From Sphingobacteriales bacterium TSM_CSS (GTDB taxonomy: Bacteria > Bacteroidota > Bacteroidia > Chitinophagales > UBA2359): 57,284 nt of DNA. This document shows positions 1 to 8,363 of this stretch, piece by piece; position 1 is the first letter of the stretch, and the number at the start of each line of letters is the position of its first letter. A program made the position numbers and the translations under genes. The notes under the pieces were generated by a model. It was not told the origin of the DNA. It saw only the letters and a list, made by a program, of their open reading frames with translations, and did no database searches. The stretch covers positions 1 through 57,284 of the forward strand of contig NBMY01000129.1 in assembly GCA_002212985.1 (NCBI GenBank), read 5' to 3'.

Positions 1-2
1 TT

Positions 3-221
3 CGCCCGCTGGCATTGGGCAGAAAAAACTATCTGTTTGCCGGCTCGCACGATGCCGCCCAACGCATAGCCATGATGTATAGTTTTTTTGGTAGTTGCAA
101 AAAGCAAAACATCAACCCTCAGCAATGGCTCAAAGCCGTGTTGGATAAAATTGCCACGCACCCCATCAACAAAATTGAAGAGCTGCTGCCCGGCAAGTGG
201 GTAACAGCGCAAGACCCCTGA
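3..221 (+). mobile_element. IS66-family transposase, C-terminal fragment
   Basis: The reading frame is open from the first bases and ends at TGA 219-221, so only about 72 C-terminal residues are present. They carry the typical IS66 TnpC ending: RPLALGRKNYLFAGSHDAA, then a helix beginning with an IAMMYSFF segment, and the closing IEELLPGKW. This C-terminal domain follows the DDE catalytic core, which lies outside the window. The element sits directly beside the damaged end of a restriction-modification island, so it may have inserted there. I could not define its terminal inverted repeat. A multicopy IS at the edge also explains why the contig would start here. Confidence 0.85.
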
Positions 222-269
222 AAATTGTACTCAATAGTATAGCTTCAAAAGCTAACTTCTGTGCCCCGG

Positions 270-761
270 CTAAACCGAAACGGGCACCAAACCCCTGTGT
301 GCCAATATAGGGGGCGGGGCAGTTTTGCCTAATAGCAACGGGGTTGGACGAACGGATACAAGTATATCACTATCCAAAAAGTCAAATGATTGAACTTTTA
401 ACAACTCAGATTTTTCATTATGCTTACCATTCCAGGATACTGCACAATAAACAAGTGATTTTAACTTCTCCCAACAATGGCTTTTGAAAAACGGAGTATC
501 AATTAAATTCTGAGGGTTTATCATTGTAATTGCGAATGTTTCTTTTGGAGTCCACTCGCTTTTTACTTTGTAAAACGCAGTTGATTTCAATTCAAATCCA
601 AGTCCGTTTGGTGCTTGTTTGTTGTCATTTGAAAGCCCTGCCAAATGCTCTAAAGTCAAGCCTTTCCAACCTTTATTTTGTTTCCCATCTTTGTATGTTG
701 TTATGCCGTGTTGTTTTGCTAATTCTGATAGGTCTTGACTAATAAATTTTTCTAAACGATA
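270..761 (-). pseudogene. MutH/Sau3AI-like (or MvaI/BcnI-like) restriction nuclease, damaged
   Basis: The frame is open from 761 to 270 but has no ATG. The first usable start is TTG at 657-659, which would remove the conserved-looking stretch LAKQHGITTYKDGKQNKGW. The nuclease signature is GFELKS (E23 and K25 counted from the TTG), followed by ETFAITMINPQ and FFKSHCWEKLKSLVY, which resembles the MutH/Sau3AI fold. The C-terminus after LDSDILVSV turns into low-quality Pro-rich sequence next to the IS66 end and is probably not native. The ORF begins in the -1 frame at the stop of the 77-residue gene upstream. It is either a truncated gene or one that uses an unusual start. Family assignment is by eye; MvaI/BcnI-type is the alternative. 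Confidence 0.5.
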
Positions 762-985
762 TTATCTATTTGCCAAAAAGAAGTTCTATAATGTTTTATG
801 AAATCAGCAGAAGATATTTCTCTTTTTTCACCATCTATACCTTCGTCAAATAACTTTTCATTAGAAAATATTAGAAAATGAGTGGCAGAAATATTTCCAA
901 ATCGAAGTTTTGCTTCAATCCATTTGTTCGGATTTGAAATAACTTTTTCAATTAACTCTTCTGTTCTAATAAAATTTATTTCCAT
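752..985 (-). CDS. Small protein of the restriction-modification island
   Basis: This 77-residue protein is not one I recognise. Its ATG overlaps the stop region of the PLD nuclease gene by ten bases (976-985), which indicates translational coupling and co-transcription with the island. It is polar and probably cytoplasmic, with no signal or membrane segment. The C-terminal stretch has several aromatic residues (HYRTSFWQIDN). The nuclease-like frame that follows starts in the -1 frame at this stop codon, so the two may be parts of one broken gene; together they would total about 240 residues, a normal restriction endonuclease length. Otherwise it is a separate accessory protein. Confidence 0.5.
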   Translation of the reverse strand: MEINFIRTEELIEKVISNPNKWIEAKLRFGNISATHFLIFSNEKLFDEGIDGEKREISSADFIKHYRTSFWQIDNIV

Positions 986-1770
986 AGTTTTTTGTATTTG
1001 CCACTACCTAAAAACTCTAACAATCCTAAATCTCTAAGATATTGAAGTTGTTGCCTGATTTTATCGGTGATGTGCTGGTTAGTTGGATAAACTTTCTTCA
1101 GATGATCTTCAAACCTGTTTATCTCATTTAATGTAAAAACTTGTTTTGGTATTGTATTTGCACATTTGAATACTTCTAACTTCCATCCTGATAAAGAACT
1201 TAAAATCGGCTCAACGGGAGTTGTAATAATATCTAAATTTTCTTCTGGAGTTTCAATTTCAAAACTTGGAAGTTTTGGAGATGTTGACTTAGGAATTTTC
1301 TCCAAAATATTCTTTACAGTTTCTAAGTCAGATTTTTTGACTATACCCGTCTTTTCATTTTTGGATAATGAGTTAAAATCATCAACAATAGTTTTAACGA
1401 TAGATTTTTCATCTAAATAAATTCCATACTCAAAGTTTTTAAGCATTCCGCCATAAGTCAAATTTCCCGAAGTGATTATTGCCTTTGCATCATCAAATAA
1501 ATAAATCTTAGAGTGTAGATTTGGGAAATTCTTAACAGTTCCATTATTATCAATGATGTTTTCAATTGCAGAAACATCAAGTGAGCCAGAATAAATACTC
1601 ATCAACTTAAATGAAGTTATCAAGTCAATTTTTGTAGAACTACTCTTTGCCTTAATCAATTCTGCACAAACATCATTCTTAACAAAAGGAGAAGTAATTT
1701 TTATTGATTTCTTAGATTGATTAACAAGCTCAAGAAAATCATTTTTCCATGGATTGGTTAAAATTTTCAT
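976..1770 (-). CDS. PLD-family nuclease with DpnI-type C-terminal winged helix
   Basis: 264 residues. Residues 1-130 form a phospholipase D-type nuclease half with a single HKD-like motif: H86-S-K88, N103 in the segment SGNLT, and E114. One motif per chain means it would work as a dimer, as in BfiI and NgoFVII-type enzymes. Residues 195-262 match the winged helix of DpnI and Dam-replacing proteins (FTLNEINRFEDHL, then KIRQQLQYLRDLGLLEF). In DpnI that domain helps recognise methylated GATC. Residues 140-190 are a Pro/Ser-rich linker. It lies between the methyltransferase and the MutH-like nuclease on the same strand. The role is inferred to be restriction, perhaps methylation-sensitive; specificity is unknown. 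Confidence 0.75.
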   Translation of the reverse strand: MKILTNPWKNDFLELVNQSKKSIKITSPFVKNDVCAELIKAKSSSTKIDLITSFKLMSIYSGSLDVSAIENIIDNNGTVKNFPNLHSKIYLFDDAKAIITSGNLTYGGMLKNFEYGIYLDEKSIVKTIVDDFNSLSKNEKTGIVKKSDLETVKNILEKIPKSTSPKLPSFEIETPEENLDIITTPVEPILSSLSGWKLEVFKCANTIPKQVFTLNEINRFEDHLKKVYPTNQHITDKIRQQLQYLRDLGLLEFLGSGKYKKLWK

Positions 1771-1774
1771 TAAG

Positions 1775-1850
1775 CAGCTAACTTGTATTTTGCGTTAGGG
1801 ATATAGTGGAAAGCCCTCAGCGTAGCGAGGGCTTGAAGCGAATAGCCAGA
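1775..1850. repeat. REP-like intergenic palindrome
   Basis: The spacer between the PLD nuclease and the methyltransferase carries an 8-bp perfect stem, AAGCCCTC (1811-1818) with GAGGGCTT (1827-1834), around the loop AGCGTAGC. The context TTGCGTTAGGGATATAGTGG before it and GAAGCGAATAGCC after it resembles dispersed intergenic REP-like elements that I recall from Flavobacteriia and other Bacteroidota. There is no T-run, so a simple terminator role is less likely. Confidence 0.45.
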
Positions 1851-1852
1851 CC

Positions 1853-2866
1853 CTACCTGTGTGTTAGTTTTGAACAAGGCAAAGGTAAGGTAACACCCAA
1901 ATAATCTTCCTTGCTTGAGTTGCACCCAAAATATTTTCTCTCACCAATAATTGTTGTAGCAATTCCGGTTGTCCCGCCTCCATTGAAAGGATCAAAAATA
2001 ATGTCACCCTGCTTTGTTGATGCTAAAACAATTCGTTTCAGTAATGCTAAAGGTTTTTGTGTCGGGTGCTTACCAAATTCTTTTTCACTCGGTGCAGGTG
2101 TCGGAATGCTCCAAACACTTCGCATTTGTAAGTTAGGTTTTTTGATGTTATCCTCTGGGAAACGACCGTTTTTCATTGCTTCATAATTAAAGTAATGTTT
2201 TGCTTTTTTGTCTTTGCGTGCCCACAAAATTGTTTCGTGAGATGCTGTAAAAAAACGGCAAGAAAGATTGGGAGAAGCGTTTGGCTTGAACCAAGTAATG
2301 TCGTTAAGTAAATGAAATCCGAGTTTTTGTAATAGGAAACCGCATTGATAAATGCTATGGTAAGTTCCGCTAATCCAAATTGTTCCTTCAGGTTTTAATA
2401 CTCGTTTACACTCCCTTATCCAAGTTTCATGAAAATTCAAGTCGTCTTCAAATCCGTTTGACTTGTCCCATTTTCCTTTGTTTACACTTACCATTCGGCC
2501 GTTTTGGCAAGTGAAGCCATCATTTGAAAGCATGTAAGGCGGATCGGCAAAAATCATGTCGAGATAGTTGTCGGGAAAACGGCTCATTACCTCTAAACTG
2601 TCGTCATTGTATAATGCAAAATCTTCAGTTTTAAAAATTGGTTTGATGCTCTGTTGAACTCCATTTTTTGAAATATAGCCGACCAAGTCCTCTAAAACCG
2701 AGTTATTAATAATTGTTTTTTCTTCCATTATTTCTCTCTGTCGTTTAGTTCCCGATTTAATTAAAAAGTCGTCTTGATCGTTACAATTAGTAAGAAAATT
2801 GTCAACTTGGCAGAACTTGTTTGTTGCAGTAGCGTTGCTGCCTCCAACGATGCCGTTTTGTGACAT
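1853..2866 (-). CDS. DpnA-like adenine-specific DNA methyltransferase
   Basis: A 337-residue beta-class N6-adenine methyltransferase: the catalytic motif DPPY (108-111) comes first and the AdoMet-binding motif DPFNGGGTTG (292-301) last, with KHPTQKP (266-272) before it. The centre (VSVNKGKWDK, WISGTYHSIY, PNLSCRFFTASHETILWARK) resembles DpnA, the second methylase of the DpnII GATC system. It would protect host DNA from the nucleases encoded downstream. The first in-frame ATG is used; an ATG at 2728 (MEEKTIINN) would give 291 residues and is a plausible true start, because the first 46 residues look unlike the family. The final 20 residues after FGCNSSKEDYLG look atypical. GATC specificity is inference. 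Confidence 0.85.
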   Translation of the reverse strand: MSQNGIVGGSNATATNKFCQVDNFLTNCNDQDDFLIKSGTKRQREIMEEKTIINNSVLEDLVGYISKNGVQQSIKPIFKTEDFALYNDDSLEVMSRFPDNYLDMIFADPPYMLSNDGFTCQNGRMVSVNKGKWDKSNGFEDDLNFHETWIRECKRVLKPEGTIWISGTYHSIYQCGFLLQKLGFHLLNDITWFKPNASPNLSCRFFTASHETILWARKDKKAKHYFNYEAMKNGRFPEDNIKKPNLQMRSVWSIPTPAPSEKEFGKHPTQKPLALLKRIVLASTKQGDIIFDPFNGGGTTGIATTIIGERKYFGCNSSKEDYLGVTLPLPCSKLTHR

Positions 2867-2886
2867 ACCGGTGATGTAATTATTTA

Positions 2887-2905
2887 CCGCAATCAGTTAT
2901 TGCGG
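2887..2905. other. Small hairpin before the methyltransferase gene
   Basis: CCGCAAT and ATTGCGG form a perfect 7-bp stem around CAGTT in the spacer between pyrH and the methyltransferase start. It could be part of an island boundary, an operator or a weak transcription signal; no further support is visible. Confidence 0.25.
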
Positions 2906-2937
2906 ACACACTGCTGGCGGTAAGTTGTATTAGTTGC

Positions 2938-3672
2938 TTACACTCTTTCACTAACCAATGTACCCACCTTCTCGCCATGAATAATTTTGCGCAGGTTGCC
3001 CACTTTGTTCATATCAAACACAATAACCGGCAGTTCGTTTTCGCGGCAAAGTGCAAAAGCGGTCATATCCATAACGTTTAGCTCTTTGGCAAGCACTTCG
3101 TTAAAAGTAACGGTTTCGTATTTTACTGCCGTTTTATCTTTTTCAGGGTCGGCGGTATAAACACCGTCAACGCGGGTGGCTTTCAGCAGTACATCGGCTT
3201 CAATTTCAACGGCACGCAGCGAGGCGGCGGTATCGGTGGTAAAAAAAGGATGACCGGTTCCGGCCGAAAAAATAACCACCCTCCCTTTTTCGAGGTGCCG
3301 TATAGCGCGTCGCCTGATATAAGGTTCACAAATTTTGGGCATTTCAATAGCCGACATTAACCTGGTATAAAGCCCTATTTTTTCGAGCGAACTCTGAAGG
3401 GCAATGCCGTTCATAACCGTTGCCAGCATTCCCATATAGTCGCCCGATGCGCGGTCGATGCCAATATCGCCGGCATCCATGCCCCTGAAAATATTACCGC
3501 CGCCAACTACAATGGCTAATTCAATACCGTCAATTTTCACGATTTCTTTAATTTGGAAGGCATACTCCATAATTCGCTCAGGGTCAATGCCAAATTCCTG
3601 ATTTCCCATAAGCGCCTCACCGCTCAATTTCAGTAAAACGCGCTTAAATTTGGGGTGTTTTTTGCTACCCAT
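2938..3672 (-). CDS. pyrH: UMP kinase
   Basis: UMP kinase phosphorylates UMP to UDP in pyrimidine nucleotide synthesis. The amino acid kinase fold is clear: [15 protein letters not shown] at the N-terminus, [26 protein letters not shown], and [12 protein letters not shown]. The ATG at 3672 gives 244 residues, the usual length. The frame extends upstream to 3813, but those 47 residues are unlike the family and are rejected. It follows rplM-rpsI-rpsB-tsf, a standard bacterial order. The strong hairpin between tsf and this gene suggests reduced read-through or a separate promoter. Confidence 0.95.
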   Translation of the reverse strand: MGSKKHPKFKRVLLKLSGEALMGNQEFGIDPERIMEYAFQIKEIVKIDGIELAIVVGGGNIFRGMDAGDIGIDRASGDYMGMLATVMNGIALQSSLEKIGLYTRLMSAIEMPKICEPYIRRRAIRHLEKGRVVIFSAGTGHPFFTTDTAASLRAVEIEADVLLKATRVDGVYTADPEKDKTAVKYETVTFNEVLAKELNVMDMTAFALCRENELPVIVFDMNKVGNLRKIIHGEKVGTLVSERV

Positions 3673-3842
3673 TGCAGCGCCAATGCCCTCTGCGTCGTAC
3701 CCGTAGTTTCCGTTGGGGTTATTGAGGTTAAAAGAAATACCATGAGAATGAGGCAGCGGTATTTGGGGGCAACTGTTGGGAAGTGCGCCGTTTTTTGATG
3801 TTTTCCTAATCATAACAGCAATTTTTTGAAAAGTTAAGACAA

Positions 3843-3878
3843 AAAAAAGAGAGAATAAAAATTTATCCTCTCTTTTTT
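3843..3878 (-). terminator. Hairpin terminator between tsf and pyrH
   Basis: An 11-bp stem, AAAAAAGAGAG (3843-3853) with CTCTCTTTTTT (3868-3878), lies just after the tsf stop. Read on the minus strand it ends in a run of T and fits a Rho-independent terminator. It could act in both directions. It lies inside the operon, so it may attenuate pyrH expression rather than end all transcription. Confidence 0.6.
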
Positions 3879-3884
3879 AAAAAT

Positions 3885-4724
3885 TTATTTTCCGATAGCA
3901 ACCCGCCTGAAGGCTGTAACAGCCAAGTCTTTATCAACCGATTTAACGTATTCTTTCACCGTTTTTTCGTTGTCTTTTACAAATTGCTGGTTAAGAAGGG
4001 TGCTGTCTTTAAAGTATTTTTTCAGCTTACCCATAGCAATTTTGTCCACCATATTTTCGGGTTTACCTTCTGCACGGGCTTGTTCGCGGCCAATTTCCAG
4101 TTCTTTTTCAATTACAGATGCCGGAACGCTGTCTTCGTCTAAAGCAACGGGCATCATAGCAGCTACCTGCATGGCCACGTCTTTGCCAACTTCCTCTACC
4201 TGAGTGTTTTTGGCTTTGTTTAAGGCCACCAAAACCCCAATGCGGTTTCCGGCATGAATATAGGCTACAATACCGGGCGCTTCAATAGTGGTGTATTGCG
4301 AAATTTCTATTTTTTCGCCAATTTTACCTATTTGCTCGGCTAATCTGTCGGCAATTTTAACGCCGTCCATGTCAAGTTCCAGGAGGGCATCTAAATCGGC
4401 AGGCATTTCAGTCAATGCAATATCGGCTATTTTATGGGCAAAAGCCACAAAGTCTTCGTTTTTAGCTACAAAGTCGGTTTCGCAACCCAGTACCAGCGCT
4501 ACTCCTTTGGTGCTGTCGGCATTGGTTTTGGCAATGGCAGCTCCTTCGGTAGCGCTTCTGTCGGCGCGGTTGGCGGCCACTTTTTGTCCTTTCTTGCGCA
4601 GGTATTCAATGGCAGCATCAAAATCGCCGTTGGCCTCAACAAGGGCTTTTTTGCAATCCATCATACCGGCGCCTGTAATTTGCCGAAGGTCGTTTACCTC
4701 TTTGGCAGTTATTTTAACTTCCAT
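3885..4724 (-). CDS. tsf: Translation elongation factor Ts
   Basis: EF-Ts is the guanine-nucleotide exchange factor that recycles EF-Tu in the cytoplasm. The 279-residue protein starts with the UBA-like EF-Tu-binding segment (LRQITGAGMMDCKKALVEA) and carries the diagnostic TDFVAKNEDF motif around residue 80, followed by the dimerisation core. Length and start agree with the family. It lies between rpsB and pyrH, the conserved bacterial order, with about 110 bases to rpsB. Confidence 0.97.
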   Translation of the reverse strand: MEVKITAKEVNDLRQITGAGMMDCKKALVEANGDFDAAIEYLRKKGQKVAANRADRSATEGAAIAKTNADSTKGVALVLGCETDFVAKNEDFVAFAHKIADIALTEMPADLDALLELDMDGVKIADRLAEQIGKIGEKIEISQYTTIEAPGIVAYIHAGNRIGVLVALNKAKNTQVEEVGKDVAMQVAAMMPVALDEDSVPASVIEKELEIGREQARAEGKPENMVDKIAMGKLKKYFKDSTLLNQQFVKDNEKTVKEYVKSVDKDLAVTAFRRVAIGK

Positions 4725-4836
4725 ATTTTATTTTTACAGTTTTTTTTGAAAATTTTAACAATGAAACAAAAATTATAGTACGCTCAGCGCCTGTCATGGA
4801 GAAAAGCACTTAACCACATGCAACCCCCTTACAAGG

Positions 4837-5679
4837 CTACTCTTCACCGCCTTCCGAGGAAGATGATGTTCTGTTTCTTCTCCTTTTCTGAAGATTTCTG
4901 TTGCGTGCCGCATCTCTTCTGTTGCCTTTTTCAGCCGAGCCTGAATCGCCCTCACCCTGTTGTTCATGGGTGTCATAGTCATCGGTTTTTTCTTTCTGGC
5001 GTTCTGCCAACCCTTCTTTAATGCTGTTTACCAGATAGCCGGTAATTAAACCAACCGATTTGGAGGCATCGTCATTTGCAGGAATAGCAAAATCAACCTG
5101 TGTGGGGTCTGAGTTGGTATCTACCATGGCAAAGGTAATAATACCCAACCGTTTGGCTTCGGCAAGGGCAATATGTTCATGGCTGATATCTACTATAAAC
5201 AACGCTGAGGGTGCGCGCGACATATCTTCCACACCGCCCAAAATGCGGTCTAACTTATCATACTCGCGCGATAACATAAGCCGCTCTTTTTTGGTGAGCG
5301 CTGTAGATTTTTCTTCCAACAGCTTTTTAATGCTTTGCTTTTTCTTAATAGATTTGCGAATGGTAGAAAAATTGGTAAGCATACCGCCCAGCCAACGCTC
5401 GGTTACATAGGGCATTCCTATTTCTTCGGCGGCTTTGGCTACCATGTCTTTGGCTTGTTTTTTGGTAGCTACAAACAAAATTTTCTTGCCGGCGCGGGCC
5501 AGTTTTTTCATGGCGGAAGCCGCCCGTTCAAGCCCTTCGTTGGTTTTGTTTAAGTCAATTATATGAATGCCTTTGCGTTCCATAAAAATATACGGAAGCA
5601 TTTTAGGGTTCCATTTTTTACGCAAATGTCCAAAATGTACGCTGGCATCTAACATTTCCTGATGGGAAAGACCGCTCAT
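4837..5679 (-). CDS. rpsB: 30S ribosomal protein S2
   Basis: A structural protein of the small ribosomal subunit. Recognised by HFGHLRKKWNPKMLPYIF near the N-terminus, ERWLGGMLTNFSTIRKS in the middle, and SDPTQVDFAIPANDDA toward the end. At 280 residues it is about 30 longer than common S2 proteins. The extra part is a charged tail rich in Arg, Ser, Glu and Asn after about residue 225, which is probably disordered and solvent-exposed. It is co-directional with rpsI and tsf. Confidence 0.97.
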   Translation of the reverse strand: MSGLSHQEMLDASVHFGHLRKKWNPKMLPYIFMERKGIHIIDLNKTNEGLERAASAMKKLARAGKKILFVATKKQAKDMVAKAAEEIGMPYVTERWLGGMLTNFSTIRKSIKKKQSIKKLLEEKSTALTKKERLMLSREYDKLDRILGGVEDMSRAPSALFIVDISHEHIALAEAKRLGIITFAMVDTNSDPTQVDFAIPANDDASKSVGLITGYLVNSIKEGLAERQKEKTDDYDTHEQQGEGDSGSAEKGNRRDAARNRNLQKRRRNRTSSSSEGGEE

Positions 5680-5766
5680 TATGTTGATTTTAAGATTTTC
5701 GGTGATTAACTGATTTTCAATAAAAAATACGCTTGCTTTACCGCTTCTGAAGGCAGCAGGAAAATA

Positions 5767-6153
5767 TTAACGTTTGCTGAACTGGGTACGACGGCGGGCT
5801 TTGCGTAAACCGGGCTTTTTGCGTTCTACGGCACGGGCGTCGCGGGTAAGCATAAACTGGTCTTTCAGGGGTTTTCTGAATTCTTCGTTTTCATCTACCA
5901 ATGCTCTTGAAATGCCTAAACGCAATGCTTCAGACTGTCCTTTCACGCCGCCGCCGCGGATATTGGCTTTAACATCATATTTGCCCTCTGTAGCGGTAAT
6001 TTTAAAGGGCTGCAAAATGCTGTTGTACAAATGTGCTACGGTAAAGTATTGTGTAATATCTTTTCCGTTTACCGTTATTTTTCCGGTTCCTTCTGAAAGA
6101 AACACACGGGCAACCGCCGTTTTTCTTCTGCCTATTTCGTTAATTTGATCCAT
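5767..6153 (-). CDS. rpsI: 30S ribosomal protein S9
   Basis: A 128-residue small-subunit protein whose basic tail reaches the decoding site. The N-terminal [12 protein letters not shown], the central [15 protein letters not shown] and the terminal [11 protein letters not shown] are diagnostic, and the final Lys-Arg contacts P-site tRNA in known structures. It starts 6 bases after the rplM stop, so the two are co-translated as in most bacteria. Confidence 0.97.
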   Translation of the reverse strand: MDQINEIGRRKTAVARVFLSEGTGKITVNGKDITQYFTVAHLYNSILQPFKITATEGKYDVKANIRGGGVKGQSEALRLGISRALVDENEEFRKPLKDQFMLTRDARAVERKKPGLRKARRRTQFSKR

Positions 6154-6159
6154 ATTGTA

Positions 6160-6603
6160 TTAAAATTCAAGTTTTTGTGGTTGTTGTGCCGTATGCGGAT
6201 GTTCGGTGCCGGCGTAAACAAATAATTTCTTGTACAATTCGCGTCCCAGACGGTTTTTGGGCAACATGCCCTTTACCGCATTCTCAATAATGCGTTCGGG
6301 AAACTTGCCCAACAGTTCGCGCGGGGTGGTAAACCGCTGCCCCCCCGTATAACCGGTGTGGCGAACATATACCTTACTGTCCATTTTGCTGCCCGTAAAC
6401 CGAACTTTGTCGGCATTCACAACAATTACATAATCGCCGCAATCCATATTGGGGCTAAACCAAACTTTGTTTTTCCCGCGCAAAATGTGCGCAATTTGGG
6501 TAGCCAAACGACCTACCACCAAATTCTGCGCATCAATTACATACCAGTTGCGCTTTATCTCTTCTTTGCGCACCGTTGGGGTTTTAAAACTTAATGTATC
6601 CAC
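6160..6603 (-). CDS. rplM: 50S ribosomal protein L13 (first copy)
   Basis: A large-subunit assembly protein of 147 residues. Diagnostic segments are WYVIDAQNLVVGRLATQIA, NADKVRFTGSKM and GMLPKNRLGRELYKKL. The start is GTG at 6601-6603; no ATG is available at the correct N-terminus, and the second copy at the right end uses the same GTG in the same context. It is the first gene of the rplM-rpsI-rpsB-tsf-pyrH run. Its first 13 codons and 16 upstream bases recur exactly at 57230-57284. Confidence 0.97.
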   Translation of the reverse strand: MDTLSFKTPTVRKEEIKRNWYVIDAQNLVVGRLATQIAHILRGKNKVWFSPNMDCGDYVIVVNADKVRFTGSKMDSKVYVRHTGYTGGQRFTTPRELLGKFPERIIENAVKGMLPKNRLGRELYKKLFVYAGTEHPHTAQQPQKLEF

Positions 6604-6715
6604 AGTGTTTTGTATTTTCGTGCTTGTTCAAAATTTTAGCGTGCAAATGTACGCACTTTCTGCCAAATTTAATGCCATCGGGCAAAAAAATGTTTTAAAA
6701 AATGAGCTAACTCAT
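6604..6715 (-). promoter_or_regulatory. rplM leader and promoter region, arm A
   Basis: This stretch is almost fully conserved at 57134-57245, although most spacers have diverged. A -7-type box TACATTTG fits the Bacteroidota consensus TAnnTTTG and lies, on the minus strand, at 6644-6651. About 50 bases further upstream is the 14-bp palindrome ATGAGTTAGCTCAT (6702-6715), a possible operator. A second TAAATTTG box precedes the first; in neither case is a -33 TTTG at the ideal spacing. The rest of the spacer up to the amine oxidase gene shows nothing else. Confidence 0.55.
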
Positions 6716-6924
6716 TGATTATGAGGCAGAAAATTGTTTGGCAGCTTTTCCAAAGCCAAGTAGTAATTTACCTTATCTGAAATCTTTCAGACGAATTCCA
6801 TTAATTTTCAGCACAGAGTTCATTTTTGCTATTATAGTTTGCAGGCAATAAATGTAACATAGGCACAGTTTTACAGCAAAAAAGAACTAGTTTTTTATGA
6901 CACTGAATGATTGAATCAAAATTT

Positions 6925-8304
6925 ATGAACCGACGAACCTTTATACAATACTCTGCAAAAAGTGCGGGCGCTTTATTGTTGCCCGGTTTGCTGGTTACTG
7001 CCTGCCACGGCAACGACCTTTGCGAGTCAGAAAACTGGCAGGGTAAAGTGGTGGTTATTGGTGCAGGAGCAGCCGGCATGTATGCCGCACAACTGTTGTA
7101 CAAAGCCGGCGCACAGGTTACCGTTCTGGAAGCATCGGGGCAATATGGCGGCCGCATTCGCCCTTTAACCGGCTTTTCCGATTTTGACATTGAGTTGGGT
7201 GCAGAAGAAGTTCATGGCAATAAAACCCGATGGTATAATATGGTGCAGGATGCCGGACTGGATTTTACCAACACCGAAACCACCGACTTGCTTGCCTTAG
7301 ATGCACAACTGCTAACCGAAGACGCTGCTGCCAATGACCCCGATGTAACTGCCGCCCTGCAATTTGCCGAAAACCTGTATAACTACTCCGGCCCCGATAT
7401 AAGTGTGGCGCAATATATTGCCAATCAGGGCATACCCGCAAGAGTTCACCACCTGCTCAACGCCTTCATAGGCAATGAATATGGCTCAGATAATACCCGG
7501 CTTGGCGCAAAAAGCACCGCCGAAGCCGATGACCTGTGGTCGGCCGGAAATGACAACTATGCGCTGAAAAACGGCACGCTTTTATCGGCTCTTGAATACC
7601 ACTGCCCCGATATATTGGATAAAATAGTACTTAACCAACCTGTGCAGGCTATTTCTTATACCGATAACTCGGTTACCGTTACCACCGAAACCGGCAATAC
7701 CTACTTAGCCGATAAAGCCATTATTACCATACCCCTGGCCATACTTAAAACCGGTGCAGTTACCTTTACACCTGCACTGCCCGATGCTAAAACACAGGCG
7801 TTTGCCAATATTGGCATGGATGCGGGCATGAAAATTATTTTGCGCTTTACTAACCGCTTTTGGCCCGAAGATACCGGATCTGTTTACGGAAACGGTTATA
7901 TACCCGAATTTTGGAGCACCGGCTTTGGCCGCAGCAATCAAAACAATGTGCTTACCGCCTTTATTTGCGGCCCCAATGCCCAATACCTGAGCAGTCCTGG
8001 CCAAAATGCCATACAAACAGCCCTTGCAGAACTTGATGCACTTTTTGGACAAGGTATTGCATCGGGCGCTTTTGATGTAGGATTTGTAATGGATTGGTTC
8101 AAACAACCTTATATTGGCGGCGCTTATTCTTATCCGTCGCCCAACTCGGAAACTCACCGGCAGCAACTGGCATTACCTGTAGCCAATACCCTGTTTTTTG
8201 CCGGCGAAGCCACCCATACCCAAGGCCACCAGGGAACGGTACACGGTGCCATAGAAACGGCACAACGTGCGGTTAACGAACTGCTTTGTTCGGTAAAAGG
8301 GTAA
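6925..8304 (+). CDS. Flavin-containing amine oxidase, secreted lipoprotein type (arm A)
   Basis: An FAD-dependent amine oxidase family protein of 459 residues. It has the Rossmann motif GAGAAG (46-51) with E69 ending the second strand, then GGRIRPL and the C-terminal FAD-binding segment FFAGEATHTQGHQGTVHGAI. The N-terminus MNRRTFIQYSAKSAG followed by LLVTAC looks like a twin-arginine signal with a lipobox Cys, so export folded with FAD is likely. The ATG at 6925 is chosen because the twin Arg follows it directly and the arm-B copy starts identically; an ATG six codons earlier is less likely. The substrate is unknown. It is convergent with the DinB gene. Confidence 0.85.
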   Translation: MNRRTFIQYSAKSAGALLLPGLLVTACHGNDLCESENWQGKVVVIGAGAAGMYAAQLLYKAGAQVTVLEASGQYGGRIRPLTGFSDFDIELGAEEVHGNKTRWYNMVQDAGLDFTNTETTDLLALDAQLLTEDAAANDPDVTAALQFAENLYNYSGPDISVAQYIANQGIPARVHHLLNAFIGNEYGSDNTRLGAKSTAEADDLWSAGNDNYALKNGTLLSALEYHCPDILDKIVLNQPVQAISYTDNSVTVTTETGNTYLADKAIITIPLAILKTGAVTFTPALPDAKTQAFANIGMDAGMKIILRFTNRFWPEDTGSVYGNGYIPEFWSTGFGRSNQNNVLTAFICGPNAQYLSSPGQNAIQTALAELDALFGQGIASGAFDVGFVMDWFKQPYIGGAYSYPSPNSETHRQQLALPVANTLFFAGEATHTQGHQGTVHGAIETAQRAVNELLCSVKG

Positions 8305-8313
8305 AATTCATAA

Positions 8314-8345
8314 GATAAAACATTGTGTGATTTTATCGTTAGTTT
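8314..8345 (+). terminator. Likely terminator after the amine oxidase gene
   Basis: GATAAAA (8314-8320) and TTTTATC (8331-8337) form a 7-bp stem followed by a T-rich run. It lies in the 59-base gap between two convergent genes, so it could serve both. The stem is AT-rich and therefore weak. Confidence 0.4.
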
Positions 8346-8363
8346 TTTTGTTTTTTCATGGTT

